Shown here: positions 44,225 through 53,992 of the stretch, in pieces
Numbering within the stretch: the stretch's first letter is position 1
How the letters are laid out: the number at the start of each line of letters is the position of its first letter
Source of the DNA: Hyphococcus sp.
Lineage (GTDB): Bacteria; Pseudomonadota; Alphaproteobacteria; Caulobacterales; Parvularculaceae
Length of the DNA stretch: 64,000 bases
Reading direction: 5' to 3'
Assembly (NCBI GenBank): GCA_021776375.1
Contig: JAJFGA010000022.1
Location: 1 to 64,000, forward strand
Translations under genes and position numbers: made by a program
The notes under the pieces: generated by a model
Databases searched by the model: none
What the model saw: only the letters and a program-made list of their open reading frames with translations
What the model was told of the DNA's origin: nothing

Positions 44225-45766
44225 ATGAGCGACGATCATGTGAGAATTTTCGACACGACCTTGCGCGATGGTGAGCAGGCGCCGGGTTTTTCGATGGCGA
44301 CGGACGCCAAACTGATTATCGCGCGGGCGCTGCGCGATCTGAATGTTGATATTATTGAGGCAGGATTTGCCGCTGCCTCGCCGGGCGATGCGGCGGCGGT
44401 ACGGGCCGTGGCGGAGGAAATTGAAGGCCCGCGCATATGCTCGCTGGCGCGCCTTAACGGCGCTGATATCGACGCGGCGGGCCGCGCGCTTGAACCTGCA
44501 AAATCAAAGCGAATTCATACCTTTATCGGGACAAGCCCACTCCACCGTGAAGCGAAGTTAAAGCTGAGCAAGGCGGAAATTCTTAGCCGTATCTCCGGTT
44601 TGGTCGCCCATGCGAAGTCGATTTGCGAGGACGTTGAATTCTCTCCCGAAGACGCGATCCGCACCGAGCGCGACTATCTGGTTGAGACGGTTCAGGCGGC
44701 GATTGAGGCGGGCGCGACGACGATAAATATTCCCGATACGGTCGGGTATACGACGCCGGAAGAAATTACCAATCTGTTCCGTTTTCTCCGCGCCAACACG
44801 CCCGGTGAGAGCGAGGTGACCTTCAGCACCCATTGTCATGACGACCTCGGCATGGCGGTCGCCAACAGTCTGGCGGCGGTGCGTGGTGGTGCTCGGCAGA
44901 TTGAGTGCGCGATCAACGGCATTGGCGAGCGGGCGGGAAATTGTTCGCTGGAAGAAGCGGTGATGGCGCTGGTGACGCGTGAGGATTATTTCGGTGTTTC
45001 AACGCAGATTGAAACCACCAAAATCTTCCCCGCCAGCGTCGCGCTTGCGCGCGTCACCCACAACCCTATTCCGCGCAACAAAGCCATCGTCGGCAAGAAT
45101 GCCTTTGCCCATGAGGCCGGCATTCACCAGCACGGCGTTCTGGCGAACAAGCGCACCTATGAAATCATGGACGCTGAAGCTGTCGGCATGCCATCCAATT
45201 CGATTGTGCTCGGTAAACATTCCGGCAAGCATGCGCTGCGCGCGCGCATTGAAGCGCTGGAGCTAAGCGCGACGCCGGAACGCCTTGATGAGCTGTTCGT
45301 CAAGTTTAAACGCCTGGCGGACGCCCAACGCGAAGTTACCGACGCCGATGTCGTGCGTCTGGTCACCGGCTCAAACAAACGCCCGGGCCGGGCCGGTCCC
45401 TGGCGATTGCGCCGGGTCGAATTGCGGGTCGAGCTGGATGAGGAAACGCCGCCCTATGCGCGCATTGGCCTGGAGCATGAAAATGGCGAGCGCCAGACGG
45501 TGACTTGCGAAGGTGAGGGGCCGTTTGACGCAGCCTTTAATGCGGTCTGCGCGATTGCCGGCGTTGAGGGGCGGATTTTGACGCTCGACATTCACCATGT
45601 CGCCGGTGCTGAAGAGGGGATAGTTCGCGCTGAAACACTGGTTGAAATTGGCGACCAGGAATATCTCGGCACAGTAAGAGAGATCGATGTCGCCCATGCA
45701 GCGGTTGGCGCGTTTGTGGTTGCGGCCAATCAGGCTGTCGCCAGCCGTAAAGTCGCGGCGGCCTGA
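44225..45766 (+). CDS. leuA: 2-isopropylmalate synthase LeuA
   Basis: The 513-residue enzyme condenses acetyl-CoA and 2-oxoisovalerate to open the leucine branch. The N-terminal TIM barrel begins IFDTTLRDGEQAPGFSM (about 8-24) and contains STHCHDDLGMAVANSLAA and NGIGERAGNCSLEE. The C-terminal LeuA dimerisation domain for leucine feedback runs from about 365 to 500. The 107-base gap before it shows no separate attenuator, so it probably depends on the ilv leader. Confidence 0.95.
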   Translation: MSDDHVRIFDTTLRDGEQAPGFSMATDAKLIIARALRDLNVDIIEAGFAAASPGDAAAVRAVAEEIEGPRICSLARLNGADIDAAGRALEPAKSKRIHTFIGTSPLHREAKLKLSKAEILSRISGLVAHAKSICEDVEFSPEDAIRTERDYLVETVQAAIEAGATTINIPDTVGYTTPEEITNLFRFLRANTPGESEVTFSTHCHDDLGMAVANSLAAVRGGARQIECAINGIGERAGNCSLEEAVMALVTREDYFGVSTQIETTKIFPASVALARVTHNPIPRNKAIVGKNAFAHEAGIHQHGVLANKRTYEIMDAEAVGMPSNSIVLGKHSGKHALRARIEALELSATPERLDELFVKFKRLADAQREVTDADVVRLVTGSNKRPGRAGPWRLRRVELRVELDEETPPYARIGLEHENGERQTVTCEGEGPFDAAFNAVCAIAGVEGRILTLDIHHVAGAEEGIVRAETLVEIGDQEYLGTVREIDVAHAAVGAFVVAANQAVASRKVAAA

Positions 45767-45769
45767 GTG

Positions 45770-47221
45770 ATGAAAAATGAAATGAGTAAAGAGATGTCGC
45801 TGCGCTCCTTGTTTGACAAACTCTGGGACAATCATGTCGTCGTCAATGAGACCCGGGAAACCCCGGCGATCCTCTATATTGACCTGCATCTCGTGCATGA
45901 GGTGACGTCGCCGCAGGCGTTTTCGGTTTTGGCGGACCGTAATTTAAACGTGCGCCGTCCCGATCTCACCATCGCAACGCTCGATCATTCAACGCCGACA
46001 TCGCCGCCAAAACCGAATGGCGAGCTTGCCTATGCGACGCCACAAGCCAAGCGGCAGGTGGACCGGCTGATTAAAAATTGCGCCCATCATAAAATTCGGT
46101 TGCTCGGCCTTGGCGATCCTCGGCGCGGTATTGTTCATGTGATTGGCCCCGAGCTTGGCTTGACCCAGCCGGGAAAAACCATTGTCTGCGGCGACAGCCA
46201 TACCTCGACCCATGGCGCCTTCGGTGCGCTCGCCTTTGGTATTGGCACCACGGAAGTCGGCCATGTGCTGGCGACGCAATGCGTCTTGCAGCGTAAACCA
46301 AAATCCATGCGGGTTACGTTCGATGGCGTATTGCCTGCGGGCGTCACCGCAAAGGATATGGCGCTGTTTATGATTGCCGAAATCGGCGCCAGCGGCGGGC
46401 AGGGCTATGCGATTGAGTTCGCGGGCGATGCGGTGCGCGCCTTGTCGATGGATGGGCGGATGACCTTGTGCAACATGTCGATTGAGGCCGGCGCCAGGTT
46501 CGGCATGATCGCGCCGGATCAAACGACGATCGATTATCTGCAAAATCGCGAACAGGCGCCGCAAGGCGCGGCGTGGGAACGTGCCGTCAGAAGCTGGCGC
46601 ACGCTGCCGAGCGATGACGGCGCCGTATTCGATAAGGAAATTGAAATTGATGCGTCGAAGATACGTCCGATGATTACCTATGGCGTGTCGCCGGATGCTG
46701 CGGCCGCGGTTGATGCGGCGCCGCCGCCTGCAGGGTCACACGCGGAACGGCTAGCGCTGGAGTATATGGAAATTGCGCCGGAACGACCCTTTTCCGCAAC
46801 CGAAGTGGACCGCGTCTTTATTGGTAGTTGTACCAATTCGCGGCTGTCTGACTTGCGTGAGGCCGCTGATATTATGCGCGGGCGCAAGGTCAAAGTCGGG
46901 GTTGTGGCGCTGATCGTGCCGGGATCTGTAGCGATAAAACGCAAGGCGGAAGCAGAAGGTCTCGATAAAATCTTTATTGCGGCGGGCGCAGAGTGGCGCG
47001 AGCCGGGCTGTTCGATGTGTATCGCCATGAATGGCGACCAGGGCGCGCCGGGCGAGCTGGTTGTGTCCACCTCAAACCGAAATTTTGTCGGTCGGCAAGG
47101 CAAAGGCGTGCGCACCGTTCTCGCCAGCCCCGCAACCGCCGCCGCTTCGGCGATCGAAGGCCGCATAGCTGATCCGCGAAATTATTACTCAAACAAGATG
47201 GAGCAGGCTGATGTCGCTTGA
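45770..47221 (+). CDS. leuC: 3-isopropylmalate dehydratase large subunit LeuC
   Basis: The 483-residue aconitase-family subunit isomerises 2- to 3-isopropylmalate. Its [4Fe-4S] cysteines are in FIGSCTNSRLSDLR (about 348) and REPGCSMCIAMNGD (about 408-421). GDSHTSTHGAFGALAFGIGTTEV is the substrate motif. Several close starts are possible (GTG 45767, ATG 45770, 45782, 45794), none with a clear ribosome site. It overlaps leuD by 11 bases. Confidence 0.94.
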   Translation: MKNEMSKEMSLRSLFDKLWDNHVVVNETRETPAILYIDLHLVHEVTSPQAFSVLADRNLNVRRPDLTIATLDHSTPTSPPKPNGELAYATPQAKRQVDRLIKNCAHHKIRLLGLGDPRRGIVHVIGPELGLTQPGKTIVCGDSHTSTHGAFGALAFGIGTTEVGHVLATQCVLQRKPKSMRVTFDGVLPAGVTAKDMALFMIAEIGASGGQGYAIEFAGDAVRALSMDGRMTLCNMSIEAGARFGMIAPDQTTIDYLQNREQAPQGAAWERAVRSWRTLPSDDGAVFDKEIEIDASKIRPMITYGVSPDAAAAVDAAPPPAGSHAERLALEYMEIAPERPFSATEVDRVFIGSCTNSRLSDLREAADIMRGRKVKVGVVALIVPGSVAIKRKAEAEGLDKIFIAAGAEWREPGCSMCIAMNGDQGAPGELVVSTSNRNFVGRQGKGVRTVLASPATAAASAIEGRIADPRNYYSNKMEQADVA

Positions 47222-47801
47222 GCCGATCCAAAAACTCATCTCGCGCACGATTGTGTTGCGCCAGGAAAATATTGATACGGATCAAATAATCCCGGCGCGG
47301 TTCCTGACGACAACCACGCGCAAAGGGCTTGGTACGTCGGTGTTTTTTGACTGGCGGTATAATGCAGAAGGCAGGTTGCGCAATGACAGCCCGCTTGATG
47401 GGTTTAATCCGGCGGAATACAAGATTTTGGTGGCTGGATCGAATTTCGGTTGCGGCTCATCGCGCGAACATGCGCCCTGGGCGCTCGCTGACTTTGGCTT
47501 TCGCGCGATCATCAGCTCAGACATTGCTGATATTTTCAAGAGTAACGCATTGAAAAATGGATTGTTGCCGCTTGAGGTCGACGACAAGACCCACCGCCGG
47601 CTTCTCGCCTCGCCCGGGGAGGAAATTTCGGTCGATCTGGTGAGCCAGACGGTGCGCTTTGGCGAGGAGGGGTGGCAGACCGTCTTCAGGGTCGATCCCT
47701 TTGCGCGGCGCTGCATGCTCGACGGCGTCGATCCGTTGGGGCATTTAATCAATCAGCTTGCAGTCATTGAGAAATATGAAGAGGACCGGCGTGGGTTTTA
47801 A
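47211..47801 (+). CDS. leuD: 3-isopropylmalate dehydratase small subunit LeuD
   Basis: The 196-residue subunit carries the swivelling domain with NIDTDQIIPARFL (about 19-31) and GSNFGCGSSREHAPWALADFGFRAIISSDIADIFK (about 78-112). It forms a complex with LeuC. It begins 11 bases inside leuC and ends 11 bases inside leuB, implying coupled translation. Confidence 0.95.
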   Translation: MSLEPIQKLISRTIVLRQENIDTDQIIPARFLTTTTRKGLGTSVFFDWRYNAEGRLRNDSPLDGFNPAEYKILVAGSNFGCGSSREHAPWALADFGFRAIISSDIADIFKSNALKNGLLPLEVDDKTHRRLLASPGEEISVDLVSQTVRFGEEGWQTVFRVDPFARRCMLDGVDPLGHLINQLAVIEKYEEDRRGF

Positions 47802-48837
47802 CATCACTTACCTGCCGGGCGACGGTGTTGGACCGGAAGTGGCGGCTGCGGCGCGAGCGGTTGCGGAAAAGGCCGCGGAAAAGTTCTCGGTTTCGCTAGC
47901 GTTTCACGAATTTCCGTTTGGCGGCGCGGCGATTGACGCCCATGACAATCCGTTTCCGCCCGTTACGAGGCGCGCCTGTACGGAGGCCGACGCGGTGTTT
48001 CTGGGCGCCGTTGGCGGGCCCAAATGGAGTGGCGTATCCTTGCGGCCTGAAGCCGGGCTTTTGGACCTGCGCAAAATGCTTGGCCTGTATGCAAACTTGC
48101 GCCCGATCCGCATCATGGCGGGGATGGAGGCGTTGTCGCCGCTAAAAGCAACGCGCGCGCGCGGCGTTGATATTTTATTCGTCCGTGAACTGACGGGCGG
48201 AATTTATTTCGGCAAGCGGGTTGAGGGCGGTGAGTATGCAAGCGATGAGTGCGTCTATTCGCGAGAGGAAGTTGAGCGCGTGGCGCGGGTCGCCTTTGAT
48301 ACGGCGCGCGCGCGTAAGGGGAGGCTTGCCTCGGTCGACAAAGCGAATGTCCTGGCGACCAGCCGGCTCTGGCGCGCGGTTGTGAATGCGCTTCATGAAA
48401 GTGATTACAGCGATGTCGAGCTTGAGCATGTGCTGGTCGATGCCATGGCTATGAAACTCATCCAACGGCCGGCGGCATTCGATGTGGTCCTGACTGAGAA
48501 CATGTTCGGCGATATATTAAGCGATGAGGCCTCGGTCATCACCGGTTCCATCGGGCTTGCGCCCTCGGCCTCGCTGGGCGGCGGCAAGGCGGGGCTCTAT
48601 GAGCCGATCCATGGCTCAGCGCCGGATATTGCCGGTGAGGACAAGGCCAATCCTGCGGGCGCGATATTGAGTGCGGCGATGATGTTTCGCCATAGCTTTG
48701 ACGCCGAGGCGCCAGCCAAAGCGATTGAGGAAGCCGTTGAGGCGGTGTTGGCGGCAGGGTTCGGCACGAGCGATATTGGCGGCGATGATGGGTGCGCGGC
48801 ATTTTCTGAGCGGGTTGTTGCGCAACTGGCGGTGTGA
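47791..48837 (+). CDS. leuB: 3-isopropylmalate dehydrogenase LeuB
   Basis: From GTG at 47791, five bases after AAGAGGA, the protein is 348 residues and opens with FNITYLPGDGVGPEV. Catalytic and NAD-binding parts are FVRELTGGIYFG, DKANVLATSRLWR, and the family signature NMFGDILSDEASVITGSIGL with GLYEPIHGSAPDIAG. It oxidises and decarboxylates isopropylmalate. An ATG at 47776 is also in frame. It ends the ilv-leu operon; ilvE is not in the window. Confidence 0.94.
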   Translation: MGFNITYLPGDGVGPEVAAAARAVAEKAAEKFSVSLAFHEFPFGGAAIDAHDNPFPPVTRRACTEADAVFLGAVGGPKWSGVSLRPEAGLLDLRKMLGLYANLRPIRIMAGMEALSPLKATRARGVDILFVRELTGGIYFGKRVEGGEYASDECVYSREEVERVARVAFDTARARKGRLASVDKANVLATSRLWRAVVNALHESDYSDVELEHVLVDAMAMKLIQRPAAFDVVLTENMFGDILSDEASVITGSIGLAPSASLGGGKAGLYEPIHGSAPDIAGEDKANPAGAILSAAMMFRHSFDAEAPAKAIEEAVEAVLAAGFGTSDIGGDDGCAAFSERVVAQLAV

Positions 48838-48887
48838 AGTGGTCGCACCTAATGAGTGTTTACTTTTCTACGGATCAAGAAATGGCC

Positions 48888-49003
48888 TATCCTTCGCGAC
48901 GTGAACCTATCGGTTCGCTCCTCAGGATGAGGGGTGGATTTTTTTGTACCATGTACAATCCCTCATCCTGAGGAGCCGTCCGCCAGGACTGCGTCACGAA
49001 GGA
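48888..49003. repeat. Family A palindromic repeat, second complete copy
   Basis: The left arm (48888-48932) ends CTCCTCAGGATGAGG and the right arm (48960-49003) begins CCTCATCCTGAGGAGC. The spacer GGTGGATTTTTTTGTACC resembles that of the copy at 2354-2468. It lies after leuB in a 357-base gap and may end the ilv-leu transcript. Confidence 0.85.
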
Positions 49004-49194
49004 CGAGACAGCTTGCCAAGATTCGACATGCGGCCAAGGCTTTAAGAATAACTCAGTATACAAATATATTGACACATTCAATACACAACAATCTGCGACG
49101 ATTTTGATCGGGTGACATTGCTTGTGGACAGGGCTACCCTGCCGCCAGAATCATGGGTGCGCATCTGCGGTCTCTTGGCATATAGGAGCAAATT

Positions 49195-50415
49195 TTGACG
49201 GTTGTCATTATCGGCGGCGGGCAAGCGGCGAGCCAGACGGCGACGAGCCTGCGTCAGGAGGGTTTCGCAGCGCCCATCACCATCCTCGCTGAGGAAGAGC
49301 GCCCGCCTTACCAGCGCCCGCCTCTGTCGAAAAAATTTCTCGAAGGTGCGCTTGAGACAGAACGGTTGTTGTTGAAGCCGGAAGAATTTTACACGCAACA
49401 CGGCATCGAGCTGCGGCTTGGCGCGCGCGCCGCATCGATCAATGTTGATGGCAAATCAGTATCACTCACCTCGGGTGAAAAGCTCGGCTACGATAAGTTG
49501 GTCATCGCTACCGGATCAACGCCGCGCAAGCTGCCTGTTCCTGGCGCTGATGCGGACGGTGTATTCTATCTGCGCAGTGCGGCGGATGCGCTCGCCCTAA
49601 AGCCGCGCCTGGGCGAGGGGAAATCTATTGCCGTCATTGGCGCCGGTTATGTCGGGCTGGAAGTTGCCGCGACAGCGCGCAAGGCGGGTGCGAATGTCAT
49701 TATCATTGAATCCGCCGACCGCGTTATGTCGCGCGTTACCGGTGAATTCTTTTCCAGTTACCTGCAGAAATATCATGCCGCCCGAGGCGCTAAATTATTG
49801 CTGAATGCAGCCGTGACGCGGCTCGAGACCGAGGGTGGCCGGCTCGTTGCCTGCACATTCGCCAATGGTGAAAAAATTGAAATCGATACGGCGATCATCG
49901 GTATCGGCGTTATGCCTTGCGCTGAAATCGCAAAAAGCGCCGGTATACTATGTGATAACGGTATTACGGTTGACGAATATTGCCGCACGAATATCGATGA
50001 CATCTTCGCCGCCGGCGACTGCGCCAATCACTACAATAGCCATTACGATATGAATTTACGCCTTGAATCCGTACACAATGCAATTGAACAGGGAAAGACG
50101 GTTGCGGCGACCATATGCGGCAAGGACAAACCCTACCGTCAGGCGCCGTGGTTTTGGTCTGACCAGTATGGTCTTAAAATCCAGTCCGTTGGCGTCGGCG
50201 CCGGGCATGATGACTATTTCATCTCCGGCGATCCGGAAGAGGATAGTTTTTCGGTGCTTTACTTCTCAGACAACCGGCTGGTTGCTGCTGACTGTGTTTG
50301 CCGGCCTGCCGATTATATGGTTGTAAGAAAGCTGCTTCAGGATCAAACGTTAATTTCCATTGACGACGTTAAAGGCGCGGAAGGGGATTTAAAGTCCCTG
50401 ATGGCGCGGCGCTAA
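49195..50415 (+). CDS. Ferredoxin reductase-like FAD/NADH oxidoreductase
   Basis: The 406-residue flavoprotein starts at TTG 49195 after AGGAG. The first Rossmann motif VVIIGGGQAASQTATSLR binds FAD, and the second (IAVIGAGYVGLEVAATARKAG, about 142-162) binds NADH. DDIFAAGDCANH closes the FAD site, and a C-terminal reductase domain (WFWSDQYGLKIQSVG) is present. The match is to rubredoxin/ferredoxin reductases of P450 and ring-hydroxylating systems (ThcD, BphA4). No partner ferredoxin or oxygenase is adjacent. Confidence 0.86.
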   Translation: MTVVIIGGGQAASQTATSLRQEGFAAPITILAEEERPPYQRPPLSKKFLEGALETERLLLKPEEFYTQHGIELRLGARAASINVDGKSVSLTSGEKLGYDKLVIATGSTPRKLPVPGADADGVFYLRSAADALALKPRLGEGKSIAVIGAGYVGLEVAATARKAGANVIIIESADRVMSRVTGEFFSSYLQKYHAARGAKLLLNAAVTRLETEGGRLVACTFANGEKIEIDTAIIGIGVMPCAEIAKSAGILCDNGITVDEYCRTNIDDIFAAGDCANHYNSHYDMNLRLESVHNAIEQGKTVAATICGKDKPYRQAPWFWSDQYGLKIQSVGVGAGHDDYFISGDPEEDSFSVLYFSDNRLVAADCVCRPADYMVVRKLLQDQTLISIDDVKGAEGDLKSLMARR

Positions 50416-50430
50416 AAGAAGGGACCATCA

Positions 50431-51903
50431 ATGACACACATTTCTCGCCGTGCGGCGCTCAAATCTTCGGCCGCGATCAGTCTTCTTACCAGCTTCGGTT
50501 GCGAGCGCGATGCGCCTTCGACGACAGATGATCTGGCAAACTTGGATGCTGTCTCGACGGCGCAAGCGGTCAAGAGCGGCAATGTGAGCGCGCTTGAGGT
50601 CGTCAACGCCGCTATCGGTCGGGCGGAAAAAATCAACCCGGCGATCAATGCGATTGTCACGCCTTATTATGACACCGCGCGGGAACAAGCCGCCGTGACG
50701 CCGGCGGGCGCATGGTTTGGCGTCCCAACCTTTATCAAAGACCTTAATAACGTTATTGGACAGCGCACGACCTATGGGTCGCGCGCGTTTGCAAACTATG
50801 TTGCGACCGAACAGTCCGCGCATATTGATGCGATATTTGCAAACGGGCTGGTTAGCCTCGGGAAAAGTGCAACACCGGAGTTTGGCCTCACCGCGACCAC
50901 CGAACCGATGCTGAGCGGTGCGACGCGAAACCCGTGGAACACTAACCATTCAACGGGTGGATCATCCGGCGGCGCCGCCGCGCTCGTTGCTGCACGTGTA
51001 ACGCCGGTCGCCCATGCCTCCGATGGCGGCGGGTCAATCCGCATTCCGGCGTCGTGCTGCGGGCTAGTGGGTCTTAAACCAAGCCGTGCACGCATGCCGG
51101 TCCCTGACGGCGACGCTGGCGCGCCGGTAAACTTGACTGCACACGGTGTTGAAAGCCGCACCGTGCGCGACACAGCCGCCTATATAGCGATGATGGAAGT
51201 GGATAATGACTTGCCCCAGATTGGGCTGGTGAGCGGACCGGTTTCTGCGCGCAAGAAAGTCGCCTTTTTTACAAAAGCGCCGACGGGTATTGCGGTCGAT
51301 CCGGAGGTTGTTTCCGTCACTGAGGCTACGGCGCGCCAGCTAGAAAGTCTCGGTCATGAGGTTGAGGAAATTGAACCGCCATTCGATTCTTCTGTCTTGC
51401 AGGATTTTTCAATCTACTGGGCGGCGCGCATCGCGTTGGTGGTTGAGAATTGGGAGCGCGTGAGCGGACAAAAGGCTGGTTACAACGCATTCGAACCTTT
51501 TACCTATGGTCTCATTGAATATTACGAGGGACGTCGCGACCTTTTGGAAACAGTGGTCGCACGCCTGATATCCTTCGAACGGGACTATCGCGCCGCATTT
51601 TCAAATTTCGATCTTTTATTGTCGCCGGTTTTGGCGACGCCCCCGCCGGAGATCGGTTATTTGTCGACGACTTATGGCTTTGATTTGATCCTTGAACGCA
51701 TCTCTGAATATGTTGCCTTTACTCAAGTTGCCAACGTCGCGGGCGCGCCGGCGATTTCGCTGCCCATAGGGATGTCGTCGAGCGGTTTGCCGATCGGCGC
51801 CCAGCTTGCCGCTGTGCCGGGCAACGAAAGGGCTATTCTGGAAGTTGCCTATGAGTTGGAAGAAGAATTTGAATGGAGCAAACGCGCGCCAGCCCTTTTA
51901 TAG
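50431..51903 (+). CDS. Exported amidase (amidase signature family)
   Basis: The 490-residue protein has the Tat-type start SRRAALKSS and a nearby Cys (SFGCERD, about 24), so it may be exported and perhaps lipidated. The amidase core has the catalytic Lys in TFIKDLNN (about 100) and the Ser-cis-Ser glycine-rich block GGSSGGAAALVAARVTPVAHASDGGGSIRIPAS (about 174-208). The substrate is unknown; GatA-like indirect aminoacylation is unlikely because of export. Confidence 0.85.
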   Translation: MTHISRRAALKSSAAISLLTSFGCERDAPSTTDDLANLDAVSTAQAVKSGNVSALEVVNAAIGRAEKINPAINAIVTPYYDTAREQAAVTPAGAWFGVPTFIKDLNNVIGQRTTYGSRAFANYVATEQSAHIDAIFANGLVSLGKSATPEFGLTATTEPMLSGATRNPWNTNHSTGGSSGGAAALVAARVTPVAHASDGGGSIRIPASCCGLVGLKPSRARMPVPDGDAGAPVNLTAHGVESRTVRDTAAYIAMMEVDNDLPQIGLVSGPVSARKKVAFFTKAPTGIAVDPEVVSVTEATARQLESLGHEVEEIEPPFDSSVLQDFSIYWAARIALVVENWERVSGQKAGYNAFEPFTYGLIEYYEGRRDLLETVVARLISFERDYRAAFSNFDLLLSPVLATPPPEIGYLSTTYGFDLILERISEYVAFTQVANVAGAPAISLPIGMSSSGLPIGAQLAAVPGNERAILEVAYELEEEFEWSKRAPALL

Positions 51904-51905
51904 TA

Positions 51906-51920
51906 CGCCAATTTTTGGCG
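51906..51920 (+). terminator. Short hairpin after the amidase gene
   Basis: CGCCAA and TTGGCG pair around TTT, two bases beyond the stop codon. There is no T tract, so it is a weak terminator at best. Confidence 0.3.
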
Positions 51921-52018
51921 CGTCAGTTCGTCACGCATTAAAGGGCTGCTCATCAACTTTATGTAAAGCCTCATTAACTATGTTGAGCGTGAGCCCCGGA
52001 AATGAAGGAGGCCAGCTC

Positions 52019-52435
52019 ATGCCAATCATGAATTGGGACCAGACGCTTGATATAGGCGTTCCAGCAATGAACGCGGATCACCGCTGCATTCTTGATGCAA
52101 TGAACGATATCTTCGATGCGCATGCGGAGGGACAGGAAGGCGATAGCATAAACCGGCTTGTGACCCGATTGGGTGGCATCTGCACCCGCCATTTCGCGGA
52201 CGAAGAAGCCTTCATGGAGAAGGTCGGCTATCCGGGCCTTAATTCTCACAAACTCATTCATAAAAAACTATTGGAAGACTTCTCAGGCCATGCGGCGGCG
52301 ATTAAAGCCGCGGGCGGCAAAGCCAATGAAGACTTCTTCGGCTTTTTGAAGCGCTGGCTCGTTGCGCATATTAGGGGCATCGACTCTAAATATGCCGATC
52401 ACTCAAATTCCAGCTTGTTGGCCGCAAACGGTTAG
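52019..52435 (+). CDS. Bacteriohemerythrin
   Basis: The 138-residue four-helix protein binds O2 through a di-iron centre. Ligands are seen in NADHRCILDAMNDIF, CTRHFADEEAFMEKVGYP, HKLIHKKLLEDF and AHIRGIDSKYADH, the normal hemerythrin set. The ATG at 52019 lies eight bases after AAGGAGG, a strong ribosome site. The frame from 51806 is longer but runs back into the amidase gene. Roles may include O2 storage or sensing. Confidence 0.93.
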   Translation: MPIMNWDQTLDIGVPAMNADHRCILDAMNDIFDAHAEGQEGDSINRLVTRLGGICTRHFADEEAFMEKVGYPGLNSHKLIHKKLLEDFSGHAAAIKAAGGKANEDFFGFLKRWLVAHIRGIDSKYADHSNSSLLAANG

Positions 52436-52991
52436 GGTGCTTCTACCCGTCAAGAAGGTTTGTGCGGTGAAAAGCGTTTTCACCGTCAACGTAAAATGTT
52501 GGTTTTCAGACGCACTTGTGGGCCCTCATAACCCGTATGCCAGTTGACTGGCGATGTTCACCTCGATTTCAATGCCAGCGCATAGCTGCCGCAACGGCGG
52601 GCGCATGCTGAAAACTTATTTCTGAGACTGGGCTTGCGCGTCCGGTGATCATCCAGTGAGATCAGCTGAAGCGGCTCTTCGGTGAGCTTACGATGAAGCT
52701 GGTTCATCGGTTCGCACACGCGGCTACCAACATCTTGGTGCAGGATTTATTTCAACCCAAAACTGTCCAGCCCGCCCTCAGTCCTGGGGCCAGCTTCGGA
52801 TTTACGTCAGAATGTGTTGGGTGCATATTGCTTTTTGCGTCTATTGAGGGCGCGCGATGTGCTGGATGTTATCTTTGGGAAAGAGGCCATATTTGTGTAT
52901 GCCCGCTACTGAGTTGCGGCGGAGAGTTGTGGGGTCGATCTTAAAGACGAGTACACATATTCTCTTGTAGCCAATTGAATTTATTAAAAAA
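52436..52991. other. Gene-free stretch between bacteriohemerythrin and dusA
   Basis: About 555 bases. A perfect inverted repeat, CGGTGAAAA-GCG-TTTTCACCG, lies at 52465-52485, 30 bases after the hemerythrin stop. Otherwise I see no gene: an 83-codon frame (52693-52944) is Cys-rich, has no ribosome site and matches nothing. The region could be decayed coding sequence, but I cannot show it. Confidence 0.45.
52465..52485. repeat. Perfect 9-bp inverted repeat after bacteriohemerythrin
   Basis: Arms CGGTGAAAA and TTTTCACCG are separated by GCG. The stem is strong enough to end transcription, although the T run is inside the stem. It could also be a protein-binding palindrome. Confidence 0.5.
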
Positions 52992-53990
52992 ATGATGAAA
53001 CATCAATCACATAGATTCTGTGTCGCACCGATGATGGACGGAACGGACCGTCATTGCCGGTACTTCCATCGACTGCTGACCAGGCGTGCGCGGCTCTATA
53101 CGGAAATGATCACTGCGGATGCGGTTATTCATGGTGAACGGGATCGCCTGCTTGGCTTTGATGCGCGAGAGCATGTCGTCGCGCTGCAGCTTGGCGGCGG
53201 CGACCCGGTAAAGCTGGCAGAGGCGGCGAGGGTTGGCGAGGCTTTTGACTATGACGAAATCAATCTCAATGTTGGCTGTCCGTCGGGCCGGGTGCAGTCG
53301 GGCGACTTTGGCGCTTGCCTGATGAAAAAGCCGGCGCTGGTCGCACGCTGTGTCGCGGCGATGCGCGATGCCGTCGATATCCCGGTTACGGTAAAATGCC
53401 GTATCGGCGTTGATGATCAGGACCCGGAGGAGAGCCTGTTCGGGTTCATAGATGCAGTCGCGCAATCAGGCTGCAATATATTTATTGTTCATGCGCGCAA
53501 AGCCTGGCTCGACGGGTTAAGCCCAAAAGAAAACCGCACCATCCCGCCGCTCGATTATGGTCTTGTGCGCCGGCTCAAGCGTGAACGGCCGGAGCTTACC
53601 GTCGTTTTGAACGGCGGCCTTGAAACGATCGCGCAATCACTCGACGCGTTAGCGCACGATGACCCTCGCGGTCTAGACGGCGTCATGCTGGGGCGCGCCG
53701 CTTATGGCACGCCTTATATATTGTCGGATGTCGACCGGGAATTTTTCGGCGATCCGGCGCCGGCGCCGCTTCGTGAGGACGTTGTGCAAGCGATGTCGGA
53801 TTATCTCAAAGCGCAATTTGTGCTGGGCGTCCGGCCGCATTCGATTACCCGCCATATGCTCGGGCTGTTTCACGGCGCGCCCGGCGCTCGCACATGGCGG
53901 CGGTTTTTGTCTGAAAACGCGCCCGCGTCACGCGACGATATTTTAGATCGCGCAGCCGACGCCATGCGCAATAGATACGCGGCGGCATAG
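52992..53990 (+). CDS. dusA: tRNA-dihydrouridine synthase DusA
   Basis: The 332-residue FMN enzyme reduces uridines 20/20a in the tRNA D-loop. It begins FCVAPMMDGTDRHCRYFHRLL. LGGGDPVKLAEAA, the catalytic Cys in NLNVGCPSGRVQSGDFGACLM (about 95) and VHARKAWLDGLSPKENRTIPPL (DusA-specific) follow. A C-terminal tRNA-binding helical domain ends it. The start ATG at 52992 is followed by a second ATG. Confidence 0.95.
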   Translation: MMKHQSHRFCVAPMMDGTDRHCRYFHRLLTRRARLYTEMITADAVIHGERDRLLGFDAREHVVALQLGGGDPVKLAEAARVGEAFDYDEINLNVGCPSGRVQSGDFGACLMKKPALVARCVAAMRDAVDIPVTVKCRIGVDDQDPEESLFGFIDAVAQSGCNIFIVHARKAWLDGLSPKENRTIPPLDYGLVRRLKRERPELTVVLNGGLETIAQSLDALAHDDPRGLDGVMLGRAAYGTPYILSDVDREFFGDPAPAPLREDVVQAMSDYLKAQFVLGVRPHSITRHMLGLFHGAPGARTWRRFLSENAPASRDDILDRAADAMRNRYAAA

Positions 53991-53992
53991 AT

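Noticed and set aside
52693-52944. 83-codon Cys-rich frame
   Set aside because: No family match, no ribosome site, not linked to neighbours.
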